Shown piece after piece: positions 21,369-29,280 of a stretch of 64,000 nucleotides of DNA. Source of the stretch: Bdellovibrionales bacterium. Its GTDB lineage: Bacteria; Bdellovibrionota; Bdellovibrionia; Bdellovibrionales; Bdellovibrionaceae. Numbering within the stretch: position 1 is the stretch's first letter; every line of letters begins with the position of its first letter. A program made the position numbers and the translations under genes. Location: the NCBI GenBank assembly GCA_018266295.1, contig JAFEAQ010000019.1, positions 124,001-188,000 on the forward strand, given 5' to 3'. The notes under the pieces are model-generated. The model searched no databases and was not told the DNA's origin. It saw nothing but the letters and a program-made list of their open reading frames with translations.

Positions 21369-21902
21369 ATGAGTTCACACAGAAGAAGAGTTAAAACATT
21401 CAGTCGTAAGTCAGGTCCTCGTAAAGCTTTGTTGAGAGGCATTATGAGCTCACTTGTTGAGCATGGCCGTATCACTACGACTGTAGACAGAGCAAAAGAA
21501 GTAAGAAGACACATCGAAAAAGCAATCACTCTTGGTAAAAAAGGTGATTTAGCTACTCGTCGTTTGCTTCTTTCTAGAATTCCAAATCAAGACGTTGTTA
21601 ATGCTATCGTAACTGACTTGTCAGTTCGTTTCAAAACTCGTCCTGGTGGCTACACTCGCATCATCAAAATCGGACGTCGTCCGGGCGATACTGCTGAGAT
21701 GGCTTTCTTGGAATTCGTAGACTACGATTTCGAAGCTAAGACTGCTGATAAAGCTGCTAAAGAAACTGCAGCTAAAGCAGACGAAAAAGGCGCTAAGAAA
21801 ACTGCAACTAAAGCTAAAAAAGCTTCAGCGAAGTTGGTAGCAGCTAAAAAGAAATCAGTTAAAAAGATCCAGAAGAAAAACAGAACTGCGGCAAGAGCTT
21901 AA
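21369..21902 (+). CDS. rplQ: 50S ribosomal protein bL17 with a long lysine/alanine-rich tail
   Basis: L17 (177 aa). Residues 1-~117 are the conserved domain (SHRRRVKTFSRKSGPRKALLR, GGYTRIIKIGRRPGDTAEMAFLEFVD). The remaining ~60 residues are almost only Ala, Lys, Thr and Glu/Asp, like a histone-H1-type tail, whereas E. coli L17 is ~127 aa. The ATG at 21369 follows TCGGAG. It is the last gene of the cluster and is followed by a terminator. Confidence 0.95.
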   Translation: MSSHRRRVKTFSRKSGPRKALLRGIMSSLVEHGRITTTVDRAKEVRRHIEKAITLGKKGDLATRRLLLSRIPNQDVVNAIVTDLSVRFKTRPGGYTRIIKIGRRPGDTAEMAFLEFVDYDFEAKTADKAAKETAAKADEKGAKKTATKAKKASAKLVAAKKKSVKKIQKKNRTAARA

Positions 21903-21938
21903 TTTAAGCTCCCAATCTTTTTAAAAATGATTAACATA

Positions 21939-21969
21939 AAGCCTAGGGAAACCTGGGCTTTTTGTTTTT
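21939..21969 (+). terminator. Rho-independent terminator after rplQ
   Basis: A stem of AAGCC-T-AGG paired with CCT-G-GGCTT across a GAAA loop is followed directly by TTTGTTTTT. It lies 36 bases after the rplQ stop and closes the ribosomal block. Confidence 0.85.
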
Positions 21970-21988
21970 AAGGCCCCGAGAGGGACGT

Positions 21989-22645
21989 ATGAATAAGCAT
22001 CTCAGAGCATTACTGATTGTTGGTGGTTTGGCTGTTCTCATTGTAGTCGCTGTTTTAGCGTACAAAGGACAAAGCCGTATGGAGGCTGAGGCGGATGCTG
22101 AGGCAAATGCTCAGAAGATGGTTCAGTTGAAAGAGCCGCTTCCTCCCTTTACTGCGAAAGCTTTGGACGGGAAAGAGATTCAACTTTCTCAATTTAAAGG
22201 AAAAGTTGTTGTCGTGAATTTCTGGGCTTCTTGGTGTGGGCCTTGTATTGAAGAGGTACCTTCGCTGATTAAGCTCCTTAAGACCTTTCCAAATGATTTA
22301 GAGCTCATTGCTATCTCTGGGGATTCGAATCAGGCCGATATTGATAGCTTCATGAAGTCATTCCCCGAGATGAAGACTTTGCCTAATATTCATGTGGTTT
22401 GGGATGCAGATAAAAGCCTTTCTCAGAAGTATCAGATCTATCGCCTGCCGGAGTCGTTCCTGCTCAATAAGGATCTTAAGTTGATTAAGAAGATTTCTGG
22501 AACGATCGACTGGCATACTGAAGATGCCATTGCCTATATTAAGCAAGTTATCTCAGGAACTGAGGCGCCGGCGGCGGGTCCTGCAACAGGGGCTGGGACT
22601 TCGCAGGATGAAGACTCAGGGAAAACTCCTGAGGATCAAAACTAG
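21989..22645 (+). CDS. TlpA/ResA-like membrane-anchored thioredoxin
   Basis: A 218-aa thiol-disulfide oxidoreductase of the TlpA/ResA type, likely tethered outside the inner membrane. It has an N-terminal hydrophobic segment (residues ~8-26), an Ala/Glu-rich linker, then an AhpC/TSA-like thioredoxin fold with WASWCGPC (Cys83 and Cys86) and the cis-Pro region RLPESFLL. The C-terminal ~28 residues are low-complexity Ala/Gly/Pro and acidic. The ATG at 21989 is preceded by AGAGGGA; the earlier TTG lies in the rplQ terminator. Family members reduce cytochrome-c or periplasmic disulfides; the partner is unknown. It converges with the kinase gene, one base away. Confidence 0.85.
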   Translation: MNKHLRALLIVGGLAVLIVVAVLAYKGQSRMEAEADAEANAQKMVQLKEPLPPFTAKALDGKEIQLSQFKGKVVVVNFWASWCGPCIEEVPSLIKLLKTFPNDLELIAISGDSNQADIDSFMKSFPEMKTLPNIHVVWDADKSLSQKYQIYRLPESFLLNKDLKLIKKISGTIDWHTEDAIAYIKQVISGTEAPAAGPATGAGTSQDEDSGKTPEDQN

Positions 22646-22646
22646 T

Positions 22647-23351
22647 CTACGATTTTGTAAAAGAAATTTCGATTGTTGTGCCGATGTGGTGCTGGCTTGT
22701 AACAGTCAGGTCGCCTTGCCATGTGTGCATCGTTTGAATCGCGCTATAAAGGCCTAGGCCGTTGCCCTTTTTCTTGGTGGTAAATCCCTCTTGGCCGATC
22801 TTTTTAAGCGTTCTAGCCGGGATTCCGGCGCCATTGTCTCGGATTTTTAAAATGATCTGCTCAGAGGTCTCTTTCCAAGTGAGGGACCAGCAAGTGGCGT
22901 CGGCTTCTTTCGCATTCTGGATCAGATTCCAAAGGATACGATGGAAGTCTCCTATATTGCCAAGAGCCTGAACGTCCTGGGGGAGGTTTTTGTGAAAGCC
23001 CTCAAGCTCCATGGAGTTTTGCAGCTGGAATTTAGCCTCGCGGGCAAAGCATTTGATCGCTTCACAAAGATCAAAGCATTCCACTGGCTTCGCTTTTTGC
23101 GGGCCTTGGGCTTGCTTACGAGCCTGAAGGATTTCTTCGGCGATATTATTAATGCGCTTCACAGCCTCATCGAGAAGGCCTAAGTGATCCAAGTCGGGGC
23201 TTGCTTGCTTCAGGTGGTGGATCGTCAGATTTACGGCGGACAGTGGGCTTCTCAAATCGTGGGCGGCACGGAAGAAAGATTCCATGCTGATCGCCGGTGG
23301 CTGGATTGAGGGCATTGGCTCCTCAAAGTAAGTCCGAAGAAAGAGACCCAT
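22647..23351 (-). CDS. Soluble sensor histidine kinase without a sensor domain
   Basis: A 234-aa protein that is essentially only a kinase core. Its H-box is RAAHDLRSPLSAV (His31), the N-box NLIQNAKEA, the G1 box DNGAGIP and the G2 box GNGLGL. No transmembrane or sensory domain is seen; residues 1-22 are a short Pro-rich lead. GGGAG eight bases before the ATG at 23351 supports the start. It closely resembles the C-terminal half of the fused kinase at 24647-25807 (shared stretches near the H-box and EGFTTK..GNGLGLY.AIQ). It lies divergently from the winged-helix gene at 23679. No receiver partner is adjacent. Confidence 0.85.
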   Translation of the reverse strand: MGLFLRTYFEEPMPSIQPPAISMESFFRAAHDLRSPLSAVNLTIHHLKQASPDLDHLGLLDEAVKRINNIAEEILQARKQAQGPQKAKPVECFDLCEAIKCFAREAKFQLQNSMELEGFHKNLPQDVQALGNIGDFHRILWNLIQNAKEADATCWSLTWKETSEQIILKIRDNGAGIPARTLKKIGQEGFTTKKKGNGLGLYSAIQTMHTWQGDLTVTSQHHIGTTIEISFTKS

Positions 23352-23678
23352 TATTTTTACTCCCGCTTGAGGTCTTTAGTTTTGCCATAAGGACTTAAAT
23401 TTAAAAAGGGCCCCCTAAACCGATTTAATTTATTTCAAGGGCCGTCCAAAGCTTTAACAGTGCGGTCTTGGAGGTTCTTTGAGTCGCGGGGCAAGGGGCT
23501 CCGGTGAAGGGAAAAATGGCCGAAAAACGTCAGTGAAGGCAGTGTCTAAGGATTAAACAAGCATTGATTATTTCCATAAACATTTTTTGTTTTCGGAGTT
23601 TTCCTCGGAAATCCCTTATAAAGAAAGCCTATTTCGAGCCTGAAAACTCAAAGGCCCGGGATAACAAGCGGAGGAATA
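23352..23678. other. Intergenic region between divergent kinase and winged-helix genes (327 bases)
   Basis: It should carry the outward promoters for both neighbours. TTATAAA at about 23616-23622 could be a -10 box for the + gene, but no convincing -35 partner was found. The GCGGAGG before 23679 is a clear ribosome-binding site. No small gene or strong hairpin was recognised. Confidence 0.4.
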
Positions 23679-24212
23679 ATGAAGCACGTTAATGGCTATA
23701 CCGCTGGTGAGCAAACTGCAACTAAGAAGAACATCGCAACCAGTGACTTGATTCATTTTAGTGGAAATTGGGTTTGGAGGGCTGTTGAAGCTCTGGTCCA
23801 AGCCAAAGATTTTAATCCTGATCCTGTATGGATCGCGGATCGTCTGAATATCTCCGCGGAAGCAGCGAAAGATGCTCTCGAGGGGCTTGTTCGGATTGGG
23901 TTAGTTACCGTGACTACGGATGGTATTCAGAGTAGGGCTGAATTTATCGAAGCTAATTGTAATGATTTGGAGAGATCGGATCTCTTTCAAATTCACTCTA
24001 AAATTAAAAATCAAATTTCTGAGAAGATGACCCATAGAGATTCTTATTCGAATGCGATTGTACTTACAAAAGGTAAGTATATGAACGAATTCTACAGAAA
24101 ATTTTCAGCACTTGTTGCTGAGTTGGCAGAGAAGAGTGCGGAAGACAAAGAGTCTAACGAAGTATTTGCATTAGAATTATCATTGGCGCGCATTTCGCGC
24201 ACGAAAGAGTAG
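23679..24212 (+). CDS. Winged-helix DUF4423-like regulator
   Basis: A 177-aa protein resembling the C-terminal DUF4423 part of TIGR02147 regulators, without their N-terminal helix-turn-helix. Residues ~22-85 form a likely winged helix (WVWRAVEALVQAKDFNPDPVW, then IADRLNIS...AL.GLVRIGLV). The C-terminal NEVFALELSLARIS strand corresponds to the family's ending. GGAGG precedes the ATG. It aligns by eye with residues 12-165 of the fused kinase at 24647-25807, including ...W...AL....DF....WI..RLNIS. The gene is AT-rich: 18 G/C in 60 bases at 24001-24060. It is 7 bases upstream of the small secreted-protein gene, probably in one operon. DNA binding is inferred. Confidence 0.65.
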   Translation: MKHVNGYTAGEQTATKKNIATSDLIHFSGNWVWRAVEALVQAKDFNPDPVWIADRLNISAEAAKDALEGLVRIGLVTVTTDGIQSRAEFIEANCNDLERSDLFQIHSKIKNQISEKMTHRDSYSNAIVLTKGKYMNEFYRKFSALVAELAEKSAEDKESNEVFALELSLARISRTKE

Positions 24213-24219
24213 GTGTCCA

Positions 24220-24597
24220 ATGAAGACGTTACTTTCAATTTTAACTATTTTTGTAAGTTTGAACTGCTTTGCGAAAGGTTCAGGCTCGGGAACCAGCGGC
24301 GATAGCTACTACCGCGCAAACAAAACTTGGAACACGGATGTATTAACTGAGAAGTTCCCGGGGCAGGTTTATTATATGGGTAAGAAACAGGCTGAGATTG
24401 AGTTTGCCACTAATAACGGTGGGGATGATAAGGTTGAGATTCGGTCTTTGCGTCCTGAGGAGATTGCGGATTCAGGTTTGATTGATGGATTGAAACGCTC
24501 TCAGCAATCTAAGAAATGGGAGAATGTTAATCTTCCTGTTAAGATCGATATGAATCGCACCATCCTCAATAAAATGGGTGGAATGCAGGTTCGATAA
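24220..24597 (+). CDS. Small secreted protein of unknown function
   Basis: A 125-aa protein with a clear signal peptide (MKTLLSILTIFVSLNCFA, likely cut after Ala18), followed by a Gly/Ser-rich stretch and a small mixed domain. No family was recognised. It starts seven bases after the winged-helix gene with AGGTG just ahead of the ATG, and ends before a strong shared terminator. Co-transcription with the regulator gene suggests a linked role; this is inference. Confidence 0.7.
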   Translation: MKTLLSILTIFVSLNCFAKGSGSGTSGDSYYRANKTWNTDVLTEKFPGQVYYMGKKQAEIEFATNNGGDDKVEIRSLRPEEIADSGLIDGLKRSQQSKKWENVNLPVKIDMNRTILNKMGGMQVR

Positions 24598-24616
24598 AAG
24601 GAAATCATAGTTAGTG

Positions 24617-24650
24617 GTAGAAAAGGCGCTGAGTTTAGTGCCTTTTCTAC
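24617..24650. terminator. Bidirectional terminator between convergent genes
   Basis: GTAGAAAAGGC-G-CT pairs with AG-T-GCCTTTTCTAC across a short loop. It serves the + secreted-protein gene. Its right end overlaps the TAG stop (24647-24649) of the - kinase gene. Its core is nearly identical to the terminator at 25886-25921. Confidence 0.85.
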
Positions 24651-25807
24651 TCTTCGCTGCAAATTAAACTTAGGCTAATTTCAATGCAAGCTCCGTTCTG
24701 CACGTCAGTAAATTGAATTTTTCCATCCCACTTTTCAATATTTTGAATCGCGTAATACAGTCCTAGTCCATTTCCTTCTGGCTTAGTGGTAAACCCTTCT
24801 TTGCCGAGTAAATTTCTAATATTTGATGAAAATCCTTGGCCATTATCTTTTAGAATTATTCTTATGCAATTTTCCTCAATATAGCTTTGATATTTTATTT
24901 CAGTAGCCTTGGCATCAATTGAGTTTTGAATAAGGTTTTTTATAATTCTGTGAAGTTGGGACGAGTTTCCAGATGCAAATTTTTTAGAAGCACTCTTGCT
25001 TCCGATGCTATGGAAAATTTGAATCCTTTTCTCGCTTGAGAAACTCTTTTCAAGCTCTTTTTCAAAAAACTCAAAGTTCAAGTAAGCATTCGTGTCGTCC
25101 GGCTGCTTGATATGGAATTCTTTTTTTAAATTCAATATTCCATTGGCAATCATATTTATACTTGCAACAGTTTCTTTAAGAAAATCTGACAGCTCATTAG
25201 ATGAATTCTCATTTTTTAAAGCATGCGCTATCATGTTTAAAGCAGACAAAGGACCTCGAATATCATGTGCGGCCTGAAAAAGTGATTCCTGCAATATATC
25301 TGATTGTTTGTTTTTTGTAACTGTCAGCTTAGGAATACAAAGATCAAAGGCAAACACGTTGGTGCATCCTTTAGCTAGACCTGCTTCGTGTACTGCATCG
25401 ACAAGAGCGTTATATTTTTTCAGAAAATCATTAATAATTTCGCCATCAGCTAACATGACCCCAAGACTGTTTGGTACGCCAGAAACTATTTTTGTGCTCA
25501 ACTCAGCTCTAGATTTTATATAAAGCTCAACAATTTCCTTTCTTGTTAGGTGGTTCTCCCCGATATCCATGAGCTTTTCATTGGTGCGAAATCCAAATTC
25601 AGTTTTGTGAATTAGGTTTTTGTTTAAGAGCCAGCTAAATGATTCGCTGGCGTGGTCCATGGAAATGTTTAATCTTTCGGATATCCATTTCGCATTTGCC
25701 TGAAAGTCTGGCGAATCTATTAACGCATTAATAGTACGTTTGACCCAACTAGAGGCAAATTCGATCAAATCTTCTTGGGATAGTTCCGGTTCGATTTTCA
25801 TATTCAT
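24647..25807 (-). CDS. Fusion of DUF4423-like winged-helix domain and histidine kinase
   Basis: A 386-aa soluble protein. Residues ~12-165 match the 177-aa winged-helix protein at 23679 (WISERLNIS region; ending VFAFDLCIPKLTV), and residues ~168-383 match the 234-aa kinase at 22647. The kinase part has His181 in AAHDIRGPLSAL, NLIQNSIDA, DNGQGF and EGNGLGL. No membrane segment or receiver domain is seen. The gene is AT-rich (20 G/C of 60 at 25021-25080, against 29 of 60 in the neighbouring gene at 26101-26160). It lies between two near-identical terminators. This could be a regulator controlled by its own kinase domain or a cytosolic sensor kinase; the ligand and target are unknown. Confidence 0.75.
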   Translation of the reverse strand: MNMKIEPELSQEDLIEFASSWVKRTINALIDSPDFQANAKWISERLNISMDHASESFSWLLNKNLIHKTEFGFRTNEKLMDIGENHLTRKEIVELYIKSRAELSTKIVSGVPNSLGVMLADGEIINDFLKKYNALVDAVHEAGLAKGCTNVFAFDLCIPKLTVTKNKQSDILQESLFQAAHDIRGPLSALNMIAHALKNENSSNELSDFLKETVASINMIANGILNLKKEFHIKQPDDTNAYLNFEFFEKELEKSFSSEKRIQIFHSIGSKSASKKFASGNSSQLHRIIKNLIQNSIDAKATEIKYQSYIEENCIRIILKDNGQGFSSNIRNLLGKEGFTTKPEGNGLGLYYAIQNIEKWDGKIQFTDVQNGACIEISLSLICSEE

Positions 25808-25885
25808 AACCTACAATCATAAGCGTTTTATTAATAAATTTAAACAAAATTTGTTTTTCGACCGAAAATGTGCGGATGTCTAGAA

Positions 25886-25921
25886 AATAAAAAAGGCGCT
25901 GGGTTCAGCGCCTTTTTTATT
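25886..25921 (-). terminator. Terminator after the TIGR03545 gene
   Basis: A perfect AAAAAAGGCGCTG / CAGCGCCTTTTTT stem with a four-base loop and T-runs on both strands. It lies 40 bases past the stop of the - gene starting at 27946. It separates that gene from the fused kinase downstream on the same strand. Confidence 0.9.
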
Positions 25922-25960
25922 TTTATGATCCTTGCTTTGTTGGACAACGAAGTTGGAAAA

Positions 25961-27946
25961 CTAGAAGCCGAATTTCTTTTTTAGGTCGTCGACGGCTTTT
26001 TTGCCCTGCTTTTCGATTTCTTTTTTGCCTTGGTTCTCGGCGTCCTTCTTGGCTTGATCGGCTTTGGCTTCAGCTTGTTTCTTTTGGGCGTCTAGCTGGG
26101 CTTGAGCCTTCTTCACTTCTCCGTCGAATTGTTCGCGGATCTGCTTCACTTGCTTGTCAATCTGCTCGCGTTGCTTGCCGATTTCTTTGTTCACGTACTC
26201 TTCGATTTGCTTACGGGCTTCTGCAATCTTTGCCTCTACCTGTTTACGCAAACCTTTTTCGAGCTCGCTGCCTAAGTTTGATGTCACATCGAAGCTCACC
26301 GCTGGCAAATAACCAGAGGCTTCACCCGTGAGGGTAATCACCGGCAATCCTGCAAAAGTGTTCTTCAAGATGCTGTTGATGTTGCCATCTTTTGCTGACA
26401 CTTCGAAATTGGCTGTTGTGAACTGATTGTTCAAATTCATTTTGAAATCGCGCAGCGCTTTCAGCGTTCCATCGATGTTGAGCTTGCCCGTTGCGGAGTT
26501 CAGATTGATCGTCACGTCCGAAGAGTTCACGAGCTCTGCCGCATTGATAGGGTAGGAGCCCACCGCCATCTGGTAAGTGATGAGGCTGTCTTCTTTGGTG
26601 TTATCCACAGTCATTTTCAAGAGCAAATCTTTGATCTGATCCGCAGGGAAATCACCTTCAAGAGTGGCCACTGTCGGACGGCCCACCAAAGCTTGGTTGG
26701 AAGTGATATCCAGGATTTGACCTTTGATATTGCCGGCTTTTGGCGACATGCCTGCTTGAGAGCTGATCGCAGCTCTCTTCACCCAGAAGAGTGGGTAAGA
26801 GTTCTTACGGCCGAACTCATATGTAATCCCTTTTTCACGAGGGTGCGGCTGAATTGGTACATCATCAGGATCCACCGGTTTGTTTTTATCCTTGCCGGTG
26901 ATTTTGTTCATGTACTTCGGTGGTACGTACTTTTCAGCCATCGCACGGTAGCGATTGATCTTCGCCATGTATTTGCCGAGGTAACGGTTGAACAAGGCAC
27001 GCGTAAGTTCTTTGGTGTTGATCGAAGGAATACGGAAGCGAGTTTCCAGTGCTTTCACGTCGGCCTTAATCAAAGCATCGAGAGATTTTACGTCGGCATC
27101 GATCTTCTTGAGATCCTTTTCAAGCTCTTGGCCTGTAGAACCGATTTGCTTGTAGTAGGCGTCGCCTTGTTTGAGGACCGCATCGAGCTCCTGCAATGAA
27201 GCTTGGAGCTCTTGTGGAGTTTTGAAATCCTTTGTTTTGATTTTACCAAGGCGGTCATTCAAAGCCTGGATGTCTTTACCTTGAGGTAAAGTTTTCAGTT
27301 TGTCGTCCCAGTACTTTTGTCGTTCCTTGAGGTTGGCTTCGATCTCGGCTGCTTTCTTTTTGGACTCGAGCGTGCCTTCGATTTTGCCTAGCTGAGCGCT
27401 GGCGTTTGTACCGCCCAAGATGGCCGCAAGGTCACCGAGCATATTGTCAGCGTACTCTTGCTGGGCTTTTGCGAGAGCCTCTTCTTTTAAGCGCTGAGCC
27501 TCTTGTTCAACCATGCCAGGGCCTGGTTTTGGTGGAGGCGGCGGTGGAGCGACTTTACCTGGGTATTTACGAGCAGTACCGAATTGAATGTTTTCAATCA
27601 CAGCCTCGTTCACGAGGATCTTCGCGCGAAGAAGCGCGTCCCAAGACATGCCCCAACGGACGTCGCCAATTTCAATCACATTCTGAGTTGGTTTCTCAGC
27701 GTCTGTGATTTGAATTCCTTGAACGCGAAGGCTTGCATTGAAGAAGCTCGTTTCAACTTTGGCGATATTCACTTCAGCGCCGACACCTTTATAGCCGGCC
27801 CACTCCATTCCGGCGCGCAACTGCATGTCGAAGAAGAAGTGGAAGTAAGCAAAAATAAGAACGCAGACAATCACGAAGGGAACAACTGCATTCCAGCGAA
27901 TAGGACCTTTTACTTTTGGTGTTTTTGTTTTTTCAGCCATGTTCAT
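25961..27946 (-). CDS. TIGR03545 family envelope protein
   Basis: A 661-aa protein of unknown function from the TIGR03545 family, which typically sits beside TIGR03546. It has one N-terminal membrane segment (VVPFVIVCVLIFAYFHFFF, residues ~19-38). An AsmA-like beta region follows (NIAKVETSFFNASLRVQGI...). Next come a Pro-run (APPPPPPKP), a long coiled-coil section (residues ~150-320), further beta-rich sequence and a Lys/Glu/Gln-rich C-terminal coil. The ATG at 27946 overlaps the TAA of the upstream gene (TAATG), so the two are coupled. The bulk is probably periplasmic. A role in envelope architecture or lipid transport is only a guess from the AsmA-like look. Confidence 0.75.
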   Translation of the reverse strand: MNMAEKTKTPKVKGPIRWNAVVPFVIVCVLIFAYFHFFFDMQLRAGMEWAGYKGVGAEVNIAKVETSFFNASLRVQGIQITDAEKPTQNVIEIGDVRWGMSWDALLRAKILVNEAVIENIQFGTARKYPGKVAPPPPPPKPGPGMVEQEAQRLKEEALAKAQQEYADNMLGDLAAILGGTNASAQLGKIEGTLESKKKAAEIEANLKERQKYWDDKLKTLPQGKDIQALNDRLGKIKTKDFKTPQELQASLQELDAVLKQGDAYYKQIGSTGQELEKDLKKIDADVKSLDALIKADVKALETRFRIPSINTKELTRALFNRYLGKYMAKINRYRAMAEKYVPPKYMNKITGKDKNKPVDPDDVPIQPHPREKGITYEFGRKNSYPLFWVKRAAISSQAGMSPKAGNIKGQILDITSNQALVGRPTVATLEGDFPADQIKDLLLKMTVDNTKEDSLITYQMAVGSYPINAAELVNSSDVTINLNSATGKLNIDGTLKALRDFKMNLNNQFTTANFEVSAKDGNINSILKNTFAGLPVITLTGEASGYLPAVSFDVTSNLGSELEKGLRKQVEAKIAEARKQIEEYVNKEIGKQREQIDKQVKQIREQFDGEVKKAQAQLDAQKKQAEAKADQAKKDAENQGKKEIEKQGKKAVDDLKKKFGF

Positions 27947-28470
27947 TACCCGTAGAGATCCTGATATTTGTTGTACCAATTATAAACTTTTGTAGCCGCA
28001 AAGCTCTTCCAGATTTTTGTTCCTTTAAAGCGAGCCACAACCGTCACACGGTATTTGAGGATCAAAGAGCGGAAGATGAAGAATGCTGGAATCACCAAGA
28101 TCAGGCCAACGATCATTGAGCCCATAACAATCGAGTTGTTAAAACGGGTCATCGGTACGAGCGGCATATTGTACAACTCTGTGAAGAGTGGACGTAGTGA
28201 CGGAGTTTCGAGAACTGCACGGCCCAACTGATCTGCAACAGGGTCAAAAAGAAATGCCACGAATTTAAAGAAGAACGCCGCGAGGAAAGCAGCGCCCATC
28301 TGAATACGGAAGAAGAAAATTAAAAACAGAATCAGGAATGTCTGAATGGATAAAAACGGGGAAAATCCCAGGATCAATCCACAGGCAAGGCCCGAAGCAA
28401 GTTGGTTGGTTCCAGTCTCTGAATTCAGTAACCGGAAGAACGCGAATATCTGCTTTAACAGCAAAGTCAT
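27946..28470 (-). CDS. TIGR03546 family membrane protein
   Basis: A 174-aa inner-membrane protein with about four hydrophobic segments and the SGLACGLILGFSPFLSIQT motif of the DUF2062-like TIGR03546 family. AGGAGAAG precedes the ATG at 28470. Its stop overlaps the TIGR03545 start, so the pair forms a two-gene coupled unit, consistent with a shared complex. Function is unknown. Confidence 0.75.
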   Translation of the reverse strand: MTLLLKQIFAFFRLLNSETGTNQLASGLACGLILGFSPFLSIQTFLILFLIFFFRIQMGAAFLAAFFFKFVAFLFDPVADQLGRAVLETPSLRPLFTELYNMPLVPMTRFNNSIVMGSMIVGLILVIPAFFIFRSLILKYRVTVVARFKGTKIWKSFAATKVYNWYNKYQDLYG

Positions 28471-28679
28471 ATCTTCTCCTGATTGGGGTTAGGGTCTTCA
28501 ACAGGGTAAAAAGGCCTCTAAGCATTGGCAATCTTTTGATTTTTCGCAGTGAGTATAAGAGAGTAAATATTCGCCGTATGAGCGAAAATGAAAGAGAAAC
28601 GACGAGAGCAGATTGCAAAACTCTCGTGCTTCTCAACAGGGGCTTTGGTAACATAACACTTCGAGAGTGAGTGAAAAGT

Positions 28680-29273
28680 ATGAGTGAAAAGTCTTTGGCA
28701 GGTTTTGGCGAGCAGGCGTGTTTGTTTCTGGATCGCGACGGTGTGATTGTTCACGATGTCCCTTACAATACAGATCCACAAAAAGTAGAGCTAAAGCCCG
28801 GTATCGTTGAGCTCCTTCAAAAAGCTCATAAGATGGGCATGTGGGTGACGATTGTGAGCAATCAATCGGGTCTCGGTCGTGGGTACTTTTCCTGGAATGA
28901 CTATCGCCAAGTACATCAGCGTATTTGCCAGCTACTAGCCGCTCAGGGCGAATGGGTCGATCTTGCTTTGTGTGCACCTTTCTATGAGGGCACCGAGTTC
29001 AAGCAAGCCCAGGCTCGTCCTCACTACCGTAAGCCCGATGTTGGTATGTTTAAACATGCAGAAGAAGAACTCGGCGTGGCTTTTTCAAAATCAATTATGG
29101 TGGGTGACAGTGCGACGGATCTGATTCCAGCGTTTCAGTCGGGGATTCGTAAGCTTTATCTCGTGGCTTCGGATAAACAGGCCGAAGAAGTGAAGAAGCT
29201 GGAGAGCCATCAGAAGGCCCATCCTCAGTTTAAATACCAGTTGATCTCGGATTTCTCCGAGATCGTTTTCTAA
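28680..29273 (+). CDS. gmhB: D-glycero-D-manno-heptose 1,7-bisphosphate 7-phosphatase (HAD family)
   Basis: A 197-aa HAD phosphatase likely removing the 7-phosphate in ADP-heptose synthesis for the LPS core. Asp18 and Asp20 sit in LFLDRDGV, the Thr/Ser motif is VSNQSGLGRG, and the RKPDVGMF and MVGDSATDL motifs complete the active site. The short lid is as in GmhB. Start ATG 28680 is chosen over GTG 28671. The length and motif order fit GmhB better than histidinol-phosphatase. It converges with the next gene, seven bases away. Confidence 0.8.
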   Translation: MSEKSLAGFGEQACLFLDRDGVIVHDVPYNTDPQKVELKPGIVELLQKAHKMGMWVTIVSNQSGLGRGYFSWNDYRQVHQRICQLLAAQGEWVDLALCAPFYEGTEFKQAQARPHYRKPDVGMFKHAEEELGVAFSKSIMVGDSATDLIPAFQSGIRKLYLVASDKQAEEVKKLESHQKAHPQFKYQLISDFSEIVF

Positions 29274-29280
29274 CTAGATA

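Noticed and set aside
24617-25921. Repeated hairpins considered as insertion-sequence ends
   Set aside because: The gene between them is a kinase fusion, not a transposase; both hairpins are good terminators and there is no target-site duplication evident.
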